Program-made: the position numbers and the translations under genes
NCBI RefSeq assembly: GCF_000711885.1
Contig: NZ_JONK01000014.1
Span: 58,568-122,567 of the forward strand
DNA: 64,000 nt
Reading direction: 5' to 3'
Origin: Chromobacterium haemolyticum DSM 19808
Lineage (GTDB): Bacteria; Pseudomonadota; Gammaproteobacteria; Burkholderiales; Chromobacteriaceae
The notes under the pieces: model-generated
Database searches by the model: none
Seen by the model: the letters and a program-made list of their open reading frames with translations, nothing else
What the model was told of the DNA's origin: nothing
Shown: piece by piece, positions 12,507 through 21,093 of the stretch
Layout: the number at the start of each line of letters is the position of its first letter
Numbering within the stretch: the first letter of the stretch is position 1

Positions 12507-13736
12507 TTAGCGGTTCACCAGCAGTTTGGGATTGGAATTGCCCCACACGGTGTAGAGGTCCGCCAGCAAGGCGCCGTTGATGTCCTCCAGCTCGGCGGCG
12601 CTGATTTCGGCCTTGCCCTGCTTGCCAAACAACACCACCTCGTCGCCTATCTTGGCGCCTGGAATCTCGGTCACATCCACCATCAAGGTGTTCATCGACA
12701 CTTTGCCCACCACCGGCGCGCGCTGACCATTGATCAACACATGCGCCTTATTGGTGAAAGCGCGGCGATAACCGTCGGAATATCCAACCGGGATGTTGGC
12801 CAGCAGAGACTCGCGCTTCAAGGTGTAAGTGCGGTCATAGCCCACGGTATTGCCGGCCGGATAACGGTTGACCGCCGCCACTCGCGATTTGAACGCCATC
12901 ACGCGCAGATACTCGGTATGGCTGGGCACGGTGTCGCCGAAGATGGCGCCGCCCGGGCGCACCATGTCCAGCCGCGCTTCCGGCACTTCCAGCGTGGCGA
13001 AGCTATTGGCGCAGTGCAGGGTGATCTTGCTGCGGTCCAGCCCGCCGGCCTTGATCAGCCAAGCGCTTTCCTCATTGAACGCCGCCAGGCCTTTTTGCAC
13101 GTCGGCCTTATCCTCCACCGGGAAGTGGGTCATGATGCCCACCACTTGCAGATTAGGCAGCTTGAGCATGGCCAGCGCGTCGCGGCGGCCTTGCTTGCTG
13201 GCCAGTTCCACGCCGTTGCGGCTGATGCCGGCGGAATTGATGGCCAGATGGATTTGCAGCGTCTTGCCCTGACGCTTGGCCAGCGCGGATGCCTGACGCG
13301 CCAGCTCCAGATTGCCCACCAGTTCTTGCATATCGTATTGCAGGCCGTCTGCTATCTCTTCCTGCGTGGCGCTGCGCACGCGCGCCACCACGCCTTTGTA
13401 GCCGCTGGCGCGAGCCACGCGGGCCTCTTCATTGCTGGCGATGCCCACGCAGGGAATGCCCTGAGCGATGATGGACGGCATCACGTTGGCAATGCCATGG
13501 CCATAGGCGTCCGCCTTCAAGATGGCGCACACCTTGGTGTCTGCGCCCACCAGGCGCTTGAGCTCGGCCAGGTTGTGATCCAGCGCCGCCTTATCAATTT
13601 CCAGCCAGGCGTTGCCGCGCGCGGCTTCCGCGGTGGAGCCGCTGTTGGCGGCGGTCAACGGCGGCACCGCCATGGTCAGCGCGGGCGCCAAGGCCAGGCC
13701 CAGCGACAAGGCCAGCAGTGTTTTTTTGAATTGCAT
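12507..13736 (-). CDS. bsrV: Periplasmic broad-specificity amino-acid racemase (Alr/BsrV type)
   Basis: PLP-dependent fold-III racemase of 409 residues. The family of exported alanine racemase homologues makes non-canonical D-amino acids in the periplasm. The N-terminus MQFKKTLLALSLGLALAPAL with cleavage after TMA is a signal peptide, which ordinary Alr lacks. The PLP lysine is in AILKADAYGHG, and VGYSDGYRR holds the second catalytic tyrosine of Alr-type enzymes. HLAINSAGISRNG and GKVSMNTLMVDVT match the broad-specificity subgroup, as does the length. The in-frame start at 13787 would precede the signal peptide and was rejected. It is divergent from a binding-protein gene across a palindromic interval. 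Confidence 0.86.
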   Translation of the reverse strand: MQFKKTLLALSLGLALAPALTMAVPPLTAANSGSTAEAARGNAWLEIDKAALDHNLAELKRLVGADTKVCAILKADAYGHGIANVMPSIIAQGIPCVGIASNEEARVARASGYKGVVARVRSATQEEIADGLQYDMQELVGNLELARQASALAKRQGKTLQIHLAINSAGISRNGVELASKQGRRDALAMLKLPNLQVVGIMTHFPVEDKADVQKGLAAFNEESAWLIKAGGLDRSKITLHCANSFATLEVPEARLDMVRPGGAIFGDTVPSHTEYLRVMAFKSRVAAVNRYPAGNTVGYDRTYTLKRESLLANIPVGYSDGYRRAFTNKAHVLINGQRAPVVGKVSMNTLMVDVTEIPGAKIGDEVVLFGKQGKAEISAAELEDINGALLADLYTVWGNSNPKLLVNR

Positions 13737-13810
13737 AAGTCGTCCCCCGAGTGTGAATGCCGCTTGCCGACAAGGCCGTTCCGGCATCCGGGAGATGATA
13801 GGAGGCTGAT

Positions 13811-13832
13811 ATATTCATGTCGATATGAATAT
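13811..13832. promoter_or_regulatory. Palindromic operator candidate between divergent genes
   Basis: ATATTCAT (13811-13818) and ATGAATAT (13825-13832) form a perfect 8-bp inverted repeat around GTCGAT. It is AT-rich against a GC-rich background and sits between the racemase start and the binding-protein gene. The protein that might bind is unknown. Confidence 0.45.
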
Positions 13833-13973
13833 TCACTGCTAGTCCTTGTTTTGCATAATCGCTTGACCGCACGCAAATCCGGCACCAGCGAGCGCCCCTT
13901 GCGCGCCGCGGCGCCGCTATCCATGATGAAGAAGCGGAGCACTGCGTCTGCGCGCTTTTTCGAGGTTCTTCCG

Positions 13974-14888
13974 ATGCGGCAATCCCTATTTCTACGCCGG
14001 TTGGCCGGCTGTTGGCTGGCCGTCCTCGTCGCGTTCGGCTGTGGGTCGCCATCATCCGCCCTGGCTGCCGGCATGATCTATATCGGCCACTCGCCGGAAA
14101 CCTCCGTCGATGAACGCTACGACTACCATTGGGCCATTCTGCGCGCCGCGTTGGACGCCACCCGCGCCAATTGGGGGGATTACAGTCTGCGCTTCGCGCC
14201 GCGCATGAACGAAGCGCGTCAATTGCAGGAACTGAGTCATCCCCGCGGCCGGCTCAATGTGGTGATCCGCGAAACCAACCGCGACTACGAACGTCGCTAT
14301 TTTCCGGTGCGGATTCCGATAGACCGCGGCTTGCTCGGCTATCGCGTACTGTTGATCCGGGACACGCGGCAAGCGGATTTCAACACGGTGGCCAGCTTGG
14401 CGGACTTGCGCCGCTTCAGCATCATCCAAGGCGATGGCTGGGGCGACAACGCCATCCTGAAACAGGCCGGGCTGACCGTGGTGACCGACCCCAATTACGA
14501 CGGCCTGTTCCGCATGTTGGAGCGCGGCCTGGGCGACGCGTTTTCGCGCGGCGTGGCGGAGGTGGAGGAGGAAATCCGCGTGTACCAGCCGCAATATCAG
14601 CACATGGCGCTGGAGCGGTCTTTATTGCTGTACTACCCACTGCCCACGTATTTTTGGTTTGGCCGCGACGCGGAAGGGCAACGGCTGGCGCAACGCGTGG
14701 ATCAGGGCATGAGACAAATACTGCGCAACGGCGAGTACCAGCGGCTATTCCAGAAATACCATGCCGGCCTGATCCAGCGGCTGGATCTGAAGCATCGGCG
14801 GCTGATCCGCATCGACAACCCGTTCCTGCCGCCCAGCACGCCTTTCGCCGACCGCAGCCTGTGGTTTGATCCGACCACGGCTAAATGA
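13974..14888 (+). CDS. Exported solute-binding-like protein, orphan
   Basis: Probable periplasmic protein of 304 residues. The signal peptide covers LAGCWLAVLVAFGCG and ends near SALA; the Cys in FGCGSPSS also gives a weak lipoprotein alternative. The rest follows the two-lobed binding fold: early IYIGHSPETSVDERYDYHWA, then RIPIDRGLLGYRVLLIRD, an inter-lobe LADLRRFSIIQGDGWGDN and a C-terminal MRQILRNGEYQRLFQKYH, a helix typical of extracellular amino-acid-binding proteins. No transporter genes are adjacent. The start is placed at 13974 with GAGG upstream; an in-frame start at 13924 is possible. Ligand unknown. Confidence 0.72.
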   Translation: MRQSLFLRRLAGCWLAVLVAFGCGSPSSALAAGMIYIGHSPETSVDERYDYHWAILRAALDATRANWGDYSLRFAPRMNEARQLQELSHPRGRLNVVIRETNRDYERRYFPVRIPIDRGLLGYRVLLIRDTRQADFNTVASLADLRRFSIIQGDGWGDNAILKQAGLTVVTDPNYDGLFRMLERGLGDAFSRGVAEVEEEIRVYQPQYQHMALERSLLLYYPLPTYFWFGRDAEGQRLAQRVDQGMRQILRNGEYQRLFQKYHAGLIQRLDLKHRRLIRIDNPFLPPSTPFADRSLWFDPTTAK

Positions 14889-14971
14889 CAGCGCTAACAA
14901 GAGCTCGCAAAGAACCCGAGCCAAGGCGCGCCGGCGCAGGCAGTACCTGTGGGGATCAGGGGTTTACTTAA

Positions 14972-15103
14972 GAACCGGTTCAAAGTCTCGCGAGCAAGGG
15001 CGAGACAAGGCGAAAACGGCTGAGACAGCGGAGTGTACATAGGGTACCTGAGCATTTCGAAGCCGTACTCACCGTGGGGCGTCTCACGACGCGCAACAGT
15101 TTC
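14972..15103. repeat. Intergenic repeat, copy D
   Basis: 132-bp copy starting GAACCGGTTCAAAGTCT after TAA and ending GCAACAGTTTC before TTA (15104-15106). The right end has lost about 12 bp. The interior is in the same orientation as copy C, with GGTACCTGAGCATTTCGAAG. The right-flank TTA is, on the reverse strand, the TAA stop codon of the cysteine-rich protein gene. Confidence 0.8.
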
Positions 15104-15574
15104 TTAGTCCGGCTGCAAAGCCTGACGCACGCAAAGCCGCTGAGCGATCTCGCGGTCCGCGCATTTGAGTTCGGCTTCAGCGCGGGCTCGGCAACGCGCG
15201 GGATTGGCGGAGCGCGCGCAATCCGGCGGCGGCAGCCGCTCATTGACGCAGACGCGTCGCGCCTTGCCTTCCAACCCGTCGCAAGAACTGTGCGCCGCCC
15301 GCAAGGCTTCGCAACGCTTGGCGTCGCGCTCTCGCAGGCAACTCAAGGCCGGAGTGTAAAACTGCATGCAGGCGTGCCGGCCGTTGACCGGCAAATCATT
15401 GCAGGCCATGGCCCCCTGGCGGTACAGCTCGCAACGCTGCGGCGCGGTAGCGCGGCTGCAATCCCACTGCGCCGCCGCCGCTTCCGCCAGCCAGCACAAA
15501 GCTAGCCCCAGTCCCCAGGCGCGCCGCAACGCGCCGTATCCCCTATTGTTTTTCAAGGCATGCCCCTTGCGCAT
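15104..15574 (-). CDS. Secreted protein of three four-cysteine repeats, unknown function
   Basis: Product of 156 residues with a positively charged start and hydrophobic segment WGLGLALCWLAEAAAA, consistent with export. I do not recognise the family. The mature part has 12 cysteines in three tandem units, each C-x8-C-x9-C-x(9-10)-C: first from WDCSRA, second from LSCLRE, third from PDCARS. Each unit is rich in Arg and Ala and probably forms two helices clamped by disulfides, recalling twin CX9C helical hairpins, though no relationship is shown. The TAA stop coincides with the flank of repeat copy D. No operon partner is evident. Confidence 0.72.
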   Translation of the reverse strand: MRKGHALKNNRGYGALRRAWGLGLALCWLAEAAAAQWDCSRATAPQRCELYRQGAMACNDLPVNGRHACMQFYTPALSCLRERDAKRCEALRAAHSSCDGLEGKARRVCVNERLPPPDCARSANPARCRARAEAELKCADREIAQRLCVRQALQPD

Positions 15575-15897
15575 GACCGGTTATCTCCGCGCCCGCCTAT
15601 GAAGCTGTTCAATGTTTGCTGCGTTCCAGCGATACGGCGTTGAAGCACCGATACGCCGTGTCCGCACGCCGCAGCCCCCGACTCGCGGGATCATGAACAA
15701 ATTCTATTGGGCGAAAACGACGCTGCGCGCTATCGGCGCGGCGGATGGCCAGCCAGGCTCATGCCCGCGAAATCGGTTTGCTTCGCAAAACGTTCCGGCA
15801 ATGAGAATTTGAATTGGAATGAAAAGGCTGGCGTACTCTATTCAAAGCTTATCAATAGAAATCCCGCTTCGCCAGCCGGGCTTGACGCTGAGAAGGC
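15575..15897. other. Gene-free interval with a decayed repeat copy
   Basis: No convincing gene. Positions 15601-15704 look like a decayed member of the intergenic repeat family: they start GAAGCTGTTC and end GAACAAATTC, and TAT flanks both sides. The rest is the probable promoter side of the cysteine-rich gene and the 3' flank of the gene at 15898. Confidence 0.5.
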
Positions 15898-16242
15898 TCA
15901 TTCCGAACCATGTTTGCGGCGGTCTCGCCAGAAATGAGGCTTGATGCGATCAGGCGGCGGCGGCGGCGCGGCACCGTCCGGGCTCATCCGCCAGTACGGG
16001 GGCGGCGGCCGGTGCATCTGCTCCTTCGGCAAATCGCCGTCCTGCACGGCCTCGCGCAGGCGCAAATTGCGCAGACGACGCAATTCCTTGCAGTCCGGAT
16101 CGGGCTGCGCCTGGCAGCGGCGGCCCTGCGCCGGTTCCATATCCGGCGGCATGGGGCCGCGTTCCTTCCCTCGCGCCAGGGCCGGCGCGCCGGCAAGCGC
16201 TTGCAGCAAGGCAAATATGAGAAGAATCGGCAACCGCATCAT
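15898..16242 (-). CDS. Small exported proline- and arginine-rich protein
   Basis: Product of 114 residues from the ATG at 16242, with a clear signal peptide (MMRLPILLIFALLQALAG, then APALA). The mature part is very rich in Pro, Arg and Met, with CQAQPDPDCKELRRLRNLRLRE in the middle and runs such as HRPPPPYW and APPPPPDR. I do not recognise a family. The much longer open frame back to 16464 was rejected because only the inner start gives a signal peptide. It is divergent from ompR-envZ across about 290 bases, so it may be controlled by that system; this is inference only. Confidence 0.65.
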   Translation of the reverse strand: MMRLPILLIFALLQALAGAPALARGKERGPMPPDMEPAQGRRCQAQPDPDCKELRRLRNLRLREAVQDGDLPKEQMHRPPPPYWRMSPDGAAPPPPPDRIKPHFWRDRRKHGSE

Positions 16243-16536
16243 GAAACCTGTTTTATCCTGTCGAACATGCTGGAAAAGGGACTCCGGACCCAAGTCCGGC
16301 GAGGGCGGACAGCATACACCATGCGCCGCGGATGCCAAAGGCATCGAGAACCGCCCAAGGCGCCGGAACACTTCATTACGGAGCCTAGACTCGCGGCATG
16401 AGGGAGACATGAGCGACAATCTCTGATTTGTTAAGGTGTGTGATCGCGAGAACGGGCTTAACATATCTTCATCAGGCGCGCTGCCGCAGCCCGGGGCCAG
16501 CCGCTAAGCTGACACACCGCTCCGAGGAAAAATCGC

Positions 16537-17262
16537 ATGGAACACAATAAGATACTGGTCGTCGACGACGACGCCAAGCTGCGCGAGCTGCTTACCCGCT
16601 ATCTGAGCCAACAGGGCTACGCGGTGGAGGCCCTGCCGGACTCCAAAGACCTGGACCGCAAATTGGCGCGCAATCGCCCGGACCTGATGGTGCTGGACGT
16701 GATGATGCCGGGCGAAGACGGCTTGGCGGTGGTGCGCCGGCTGCGCGCCCAGGGCGAAACCATTCCGGTCATCATGCTCACCGCGCGCGGCGAGGACATC
16801 GACCGCATCCTCGGCCTGGAGATGGGCGCCGACGACTACCTGCCCAAACCGTTCAATCCCCGCGAACTCACCGCCCGCATCCAATCGGTGCTGCGCCGTC
16901 ATCACGCCACGCCGGCGCTGGGCGCGCGCCACGACGCCGACGAGGAAGTGAGCTTCGGCGAATTCGTGCTCAACCTAGGCCAGCGCGAATTGCGCAAGGC
17001 CGGCCAGCCGGTCACGCTGACCAGCGCGGAATTCGCGGTGTTGTCGGTACTGGTCAGCCACCCGCGCCGGCCGCTGACCCGAGAGCAACTGATGGAAATG
17101 GCTCTGGGCAAGGGCAACGGAGAATCGTTGGACCGCAGCATAGACGTGCACATCTCCCGGCTGCGCAAGGCGCTGGAAAGCGGCGACAGCCAGTTGCGCT
17201 TCATCCAGACGGTCTGGGGCTACGGCTATGTGTTCGTGCCGGACGGCACGCCGCGGGAGTAA
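16537..17262 (+). CDS. ompR: OmpR-type response regulator
   Basis: Two-component regulator of 241 residues. The receiver domain (1-120) has acidic pocket VVDDDAK, phospho-acceptor D54 in MVLDVMMPGEDG and K104 in DDYLPKPFNP. The winged-helix output domain (about 140-235) ends with DVHISRLRKALE and VWGYGYVFVPDG, typical of OmpR. With the following kinase it forms an osmolarity or envelope-responsive pair by family analogy. The gene precedes envZ by only three bases, so the two are co-transcribed. Outer-membrane protein genes are likely targets; none is adjacent. Confidence 0.92.
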   Translation: MEHNKILVVDDDAKLRELLTRYLSQQGYAVEALPDSKDLDRKLARNRPDLMVLDVMMPGEDGLAVVRRLRAQGETIPVIMLTARGEDIDRILGLEMGADDYLPKPFNPRELTARIQSVLRRHHATPALGARHDADEEVSFGEFVLNLGQRELRKAGQPVTLTSAEFAVLSVLVSHPRRPLTREQLMEMALGKGNGESLDRSIDVHISRLRKALESGDSQLRFIQTVWGYGYVFVPDGTPRE

Positions 17263-17265
17263 GCC

Positions 17266-18570
17266 GTGCGCAAGCTGACCGGCTCGCTGTTTTTCCGGCT
17301 GGCCGTGCTGGTGGTGCTGGTGGTGCTGACCACTCAGTTCGTCACCCTGTGGATGGCCGCCGGCGAGCGCCACAAGCTCTTGGACAAGCAGCTGTATTCG
17401 CAAACGGTGGACACTCTGGCCTTCCTGGAAGGCACGATGGAGGCGATGACCAACACCGAGCGCGCCGAATTCCTGGCCGGCTACAACCGGCCCGGCCTGC
17501 CGCGGTTGCTGCCGATCAACGCCGATCAAGGCGTCAACTTCACCGACTACGTGCCGCGCTTGGGCGAAACCCTGGCGCAGCGGCTGTCGCACGGCCTCAA
17601 CGAAGCGATCGAGGTACGCTACGCCCAGATCGACGACCGTCGCGAACTGTGGGTCAATGTGCACGTGCTGGACCAGGCTTACTGGCTGGTGCTGCCCTTC
17701 GGCCGCTACAGCGACCGCTCGATCAACACCATCATCCAGGCGGCGCTGTTGGCGTCCATCGTCGCCAGCTTGCTGGCCTTCGCCGTCGCCTGGCGCGTGG
17801 CGCGGCCAATCAGCCGCGTGGTGCTGGCCAGCCGAGAACTGGCCGCCGGCAACATGCCGGCGGCGGTGCCGGAGGACGGCCCGCGCGAGGTGAAAGTGCT
17901 GGCCCACAATTTCAACCTGATGGCGCAGGCGCTGGACAGCGCCGCGCGCGAGCGCAGGTTGATGCTGGCCGGCCTGTCTCATGATCTGCGCACACCGCTA
18001 ACCCGGCTCAAGCTGACGCTGGAGCTGCAGCAGGACAGCCCGGACCAGCACGATATGTTGGCCGACATCGACGAGCTGTCGCAGATCGTGCGCCAATTCA
18101 TCGACTTCGCCCGCGCCGAGGAAACCACCCGGCTGGAGCCGGTGGCATTGGCCGACCTCGCCGCCAGCGTGGTGTCCCGCTTCGCCCGCGAAGGCATGGA
18201 CGCGCGCCTGGAGCGGCGAGCCGAGCCGGAGTTGCAGGGCGACGGACTGGCGCTGGAGCGGCTCTTGTCCAATTTGCTGGAAAACGCTCGCCGCTACGGC
18301 GCGCCGCCGGTGGAAGTCTGCGTCGAGCAAGTCGACGGCTTCGCCGTGCTCAGCGTGCTGGACCACGGCAAGGGCATCCCGGCCGAGCTGCGCGAAATCG
18401 CGCTGGCTCCGTTTGAACGGCTGGCCGAACATCGCGGCACAGACGGCGGCAGCGGCCTTGGCTTGGCCATCGTCAGCCGCGTGGTCAAACAGCATAGAGG
18501 CCGGCTGGAGTTCTGCGATCAGTCCGACGGCTTCAAGCTGGCCGTTTACCTGCCGTTGAACGCCGGTTGA
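17266..18570 (+). CDS. envZ: EnvZ-type sensor histidine kinase
   Basis: Inner-membrane kinase of 434 residues paired with OmpR. A first membrane segment (FRLAVLVVLVVLTTQFVTLW) precedes a periplasmic domain of about 120 residues. A second membrane segment (about 157-180) leads into a HAMP linker, then HisKA with H239 in GLSHDLRTPLTRLKLTLE, and an ATPase domain with NLLENARRYG, LDHGKGIP and GGSGLGLAIV. The start is GTG at 17266 with GGGAG at 17255-17259, set inside the end of ompR. A repeat copy lies 12 bases after the stop and may act as transcript end. Confidence 0.91.
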   Translation: MRKLTGSLFFRLAVLVVLVVLTTQFVTLWMAAGERHKLLDKQLYSQTVDTLAFLEGTMEAMTNTERAEFLAGYNRPGLPRLLPINADQGVNFTDYVPRLGETLAQRLSHGLNEAIEVRYAQIDDRRELWVNVHVLDQAYWLVLPFGRYSDRSINTIIQAALLASIVASLLAFAVAWRVARPISRVVLASRELAAGNMPAAVPEDGPREVKVLAHNFNLMAQALDSAARERRLMLAGLSHDLRTPLTRLKLTLELQQDSPDQHDMLADIDELSQIVRQFIDFARAEETTRLEPVALADLAASVVSRFAREGMDARLERRAEPELQGDGLALERLLSNLLENARRYGAPPVEVCVEQVDGFAVLSVLDHGKGIPAELREIALAPFERLAEHRGTDGGSGLGLAIVSRVVKQHRGRLEFCDQSDGFKLAVYLPLNAG

Positions 18571-18582
18571 GAATCGGTTTAA

Positions 18583-18725
18583 GAACCTGTTTACGATCAG
18601 CTGCGCATCGTGAAACGTGGCACGGTGAGTACACCTTCGAAATGCTCATGTGCCACGTGACCATTCCGCTTTCTCAGCTGTTTTCGCCGTGTCTCGCTCT
18701 TGCTCGCTAGATCGTAAACACGTTC
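18583..18725. repeat. Intergenic repeat, copy E (full length)
   Basis: 143-bp copy in the same orientation as copy A. The left end GAACCTGTTTACGATC follows TAA; the right end (complement) is GAACGTGTTTACGATC and is followed by CAA, close to a TNA flank. The interior has CACGGTGAGTAC and TTCGAAATGCTCATGT. It lies between envZ and the convergent EamA gene. Confidence 0.85.
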
Positions 18726-18749
18726 CAAGCGCCGCCCGCCGGGCGGCGC

Positions 18750-19184
18750 TCAACGGAAACGCAGCATCATCCACAAGCCGGCCATGCTCAAGGCCATGCC
18801 GCCGAGCTTGCCCAGAGACGGTTGCTCGCGAAACAGCAGATAGCCTAGCGGCAGCAACACCAGCGCGGTGAGCACATTGGAACTGAGCGCCGCGTAGCCG
18901 ACATGCCAGCCGGCGCGATAAGCCAGCAAAAAGCCCAGCTCGATGCCGACAATGCCCGCCGCCACCCCCAGGCTGCTCCAATTCAGCGCGGCCAATCCGC
19001 GCTGGCCGCCTCCAGGCAACCACCACATTCCCAGCACGCACACCAACATGGCCACGCCATAACTAACCGCCAATGAAAAGAAGGGATTCGCCGCTTCCGG
19101 CACCTGCTTGATCGACAAGTGATAGACGACGGAGCCGGCGACCGCCAGCAGTAACGCCGCGATAAACATATTTGCGCGCCTCAT
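18750..19184 (-). CDS. EamA/DMT-type half-transporter, four membrane segments
   Basis: Inner-membrane protein of 144 residues made almost entirely of four hydrophobic helices (MFIAALLLAVAGSVVYHL; FSLAVSYGVAMLVCVLGMWW; GVAAGIVGIELGFLLAY; NVLTALVLLPLGYLLF). This is half of a full ten-helix drug/metabolite transporter, similar to small DMT members that work as dimers. Substrate unknown. The start at 19184 was chosen over a far upstream frame that would read through the LysR promoter; ATG 19169 is an alternative. It is divergent from a LysR regulator 82 bases away, an arrangement in which the regulator usually controls the neighbour. Confidence 0.78.
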   Translation of the reverse strand: MRRANMFIAALLLAVAGSVVYHLSIKQVPEAANPFFSLAVSYGVAMLVCVLGMWWLPGGGQRGLAALNWSSLGVAAGIVGIELGFLLAYRAGWHVGYAALSSNVLTALVLLPLGYLLFREQPSLGKLGGMALSMAGLWMMLRFR

Positions 19185-19266
19185 CAGAAATATTCGCCTA
19201 CAGGCTAAACCTTCCCGCCAGTTATAGGTAGACTGAAAATTCAAGGCATTGTTATAAGAAAAAATC

Positions 19267-20130
19267 ATGACTAGAGACTTGGACACCGGCTTGCTGCGCG
19301 CGCTGATCGCCGTGGCCCGCCGCGGCAGCATCAATCGCGCGGCAACGGACTTGGGACGCACTCAACCGGCTTTGAGCCTGCAATTGCGCAAACTGGAACA
19401 GCACTGCGGCCAAACCCTGCTGCAGCGTTCGCCGCGCGGCGTCAGCCTCACCGCGGCGGGGCAGCAATTGCTGCCCTACGCCGAACGCATCGTCAGCCTG
19501 ACTGAACAAATGCGTCCCTCCACGCCGGTCGCGCCGGCCAGCCGCTGCCGCATCGGTTTGATCGAGGATCTGGTCAGCCGCAATCTGCCGCAGGTATTGG
19601 CGGACTTCGCCGCGGCTCGGCCGCAGCTGCAACTGGACATCCGAGTGGCGCCGGGGCGGGAATTGAGCGCGGCCTTCCAGCGCGAAGAGCTGGATTTGCT
19701 GATCGCCAGCCCGCGGGTGACGCAGCTGGACGCCACGCCCAGCTGGGTGGTGGAATGCCCGTTGCCCTGGTTGGCTCAGGACGGCAAGATGCCGGCCGCA
19801 GATCCCCTGCCGTTGATTCTGTTCGCCGCGCCCTGCAGTTGGCGCGACGCCATGCTGCAAGTGCTTGAAACGGCCGGCCGCCCCTACCGCGTGGTCCTGG
19901 AAAGCTCCAGCCTGCTGGCGGTGCAGGCCGCCTTGCAAGCCGGCCTGGGCGTCGGCGCCTTGCTGTCGGACGACGAACTGCCCGGCGTCGCCCCACTGCC
20001 GCGAGACTCGCTGCCGCCGCTGCCCGCGGTGCCGATGGCCTTGTACCGGCGGCCGGAGAGCCTGGGGGACTCCGCTCTGGATCAATTGGCGCGCTTGTTC
20101 TTTCTACAGCTCAGCCAACGGACGGGATAA
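19267..20130 (+). CDS. LysR-family transcriptional regulator
   Basis: Regulator of 287 residues. The N-terminal winged helix reads LLRALIAVARRGSINRAATD followed by LGRTQPALSLQLRKLEQ, the standard LysR DNA-binding motif. An effector-binding domain from about residue 88 begins CRIGLIEDLVSRNLPQVL. It is divergent from the EamA-type transporter gene, and the shared 82-base region (containing TTGTTATAA close to the ATG) probably carries both promoters and the operator. Effector unknown. It converges with the following gene, with only 13 bases between the stops. Confidence 0.9.
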   Translation: MTRDLDTGLLRALIAVARRGSINRAATDLGRTQPALSLQLRKLEQHCGQTLLQRSPRGVSLTAAGQQLLPYAERIVSLTEQMRPSTPVAPASRCRIGLIEDLVSRNLPQVLADFAAARPQLQLDIRVAPGRELSAAFQREELDLLIASPRVTQLDATPSWVVECPLPWLAQDGKMPAADPLPLILFAAPCSWRDAMLQVLETAGRPYRVVLESSSLLAVQAALQAGLGVGALLSDDELPGVAPLPRDSLPPLPAVPMALYRRPESLGDSALDQLARLFFLQLSQRTG

Positions 20131-20143
20131 CGGCGAAGCCGCA

Positions 20144-21004
20144 TCAAGCCGGCTGCAAGCCGGCCATCACCGCGCCCTCCCAGCCTATCAGTTCCACTTT
20201 GCGCTCCGCCCCCCAGCGGTATTCGCCCAAAGCGCCCTCGGCGCGAATCACCCGGTGGCAGGGAATCAACCAGGCCACCGGATTGGCGCCCACCGCGCTG
20301 CCCACCGCCCGCGCCGCCCGCGGCCGTCCCACCGTGGCGGCAATCTGACCGTAGCTGGCGAAACCGCCGTAGGGAATCGACAGCAGCGCGCGCCAGACCT
20401 GAATCTGGAAATTGCTGCCCTGCACCCGCAGCGCCAACGGCGCCTGGCCTTCCGCGCGCAGCGGTTCGAACATGGCGGCGGCCACCGCCGCGCCGCCGCC
20501 CGGAACGTGGCGCAGCGCGGCCTTGGGCCAGCGCCGGCTCAACCAGGCCACGGCCTCCATCTCATCCGCCACGAATTGCGCCGCGCACACGCCGCGCGCG
20601 GTCCGCGCCACCAGCACCGAACCAAAACGGCTGGCCTCCACGCTCCATTCGATTTCCAGCCCGGCCCCGCCGTTGCGGTATTCGCCCGGCGTCATCGCCT
20701 CCAGCGTCACGAACAGATCGTGCAGGCGTCCGCCGCCGGACAGGCCCAGTTCATGCGACAACGGCAACAAGGCCTGTCCACTCAGCCTCGCCTTGGCCGC
20801 CTCACAAGTCAGATGCTGCAAAAAACGCTTGGGACTGACCCCGGCCCAACGAGTGAACAGCCGCTGCAGCCTCGATTCCGACAGATGCAGCGCGCCGGCC
20901 AGCTCGGCCAGTTCCGGCTGGCGCTCCGCGTTCGCCACCAAGTAGCGGATGGCGTCGCGAATGCGGCCGTAGTCGCGGTCTTCTTCGAGAATTTCACCGT
21001 TCAT
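20144..21004 (-). CDS. AraC-type HTH fused to O6-methylguanine-DNA methyltransferase
   Basis: Product of 286 residues related to Ada. An AraC-type helix-turn-helix (about 13-110: ELAELAGALHLSESRLQRLF and MTPGEYRNGG) precedes a methyltransferase domain (about 120-280) with the acceptor Cys249 in NPVAWLIPCHRVI. The domain transfers O6-alkyl groups from guanine to itself and is consumed. Unlike full-length Ada, there is no N-terminal zinc domain that senses methylphosphotriesters, so the usual trigger for transcriptional activation is missing. Convergent with the LysR gene; probably transcribed alone. Confidence 0.9.
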   Translation of the reverse strand: MNGEILEEDRDYGRIRDAIRYLVANAERQPELAELAGALHLSESRLQRLFTRWAGVSPKRFLQHLTCEAAKARLSGQALLPLSHELGLSGGGRLHDLFVTLEAMTPGEYRNGGAGLEIEWSVEASRFGSVLVARTARGVCAAQFVADEMEAVAWLSRRWPKAALRHVPGGGAAVAAAMFEPLRAEGQAPLALRVQGSNFQIQVWRALLSIPYGGFASYGQIAATVGRPRAARAVGSAVGANPVAWLIPCHRVIRAEGALGEYRWGAERKVELIGWEGAVMAGLQPA

Positions 21005-21093
21005 GGTCTGTTCTCCATTCGATCACAGCGCCAGCATAAGCAGATCGGGCCGCCGCGGCGACCCGATTCTTGCCGACTTGCGCGCAGCGCCCC

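Noticed and set aside
12741..13973. Long forward frame fused to the binding protein at 13974
   Set aside because: This part is antisense to the racemase gene; the real product begins at the signal peptide at 13974.
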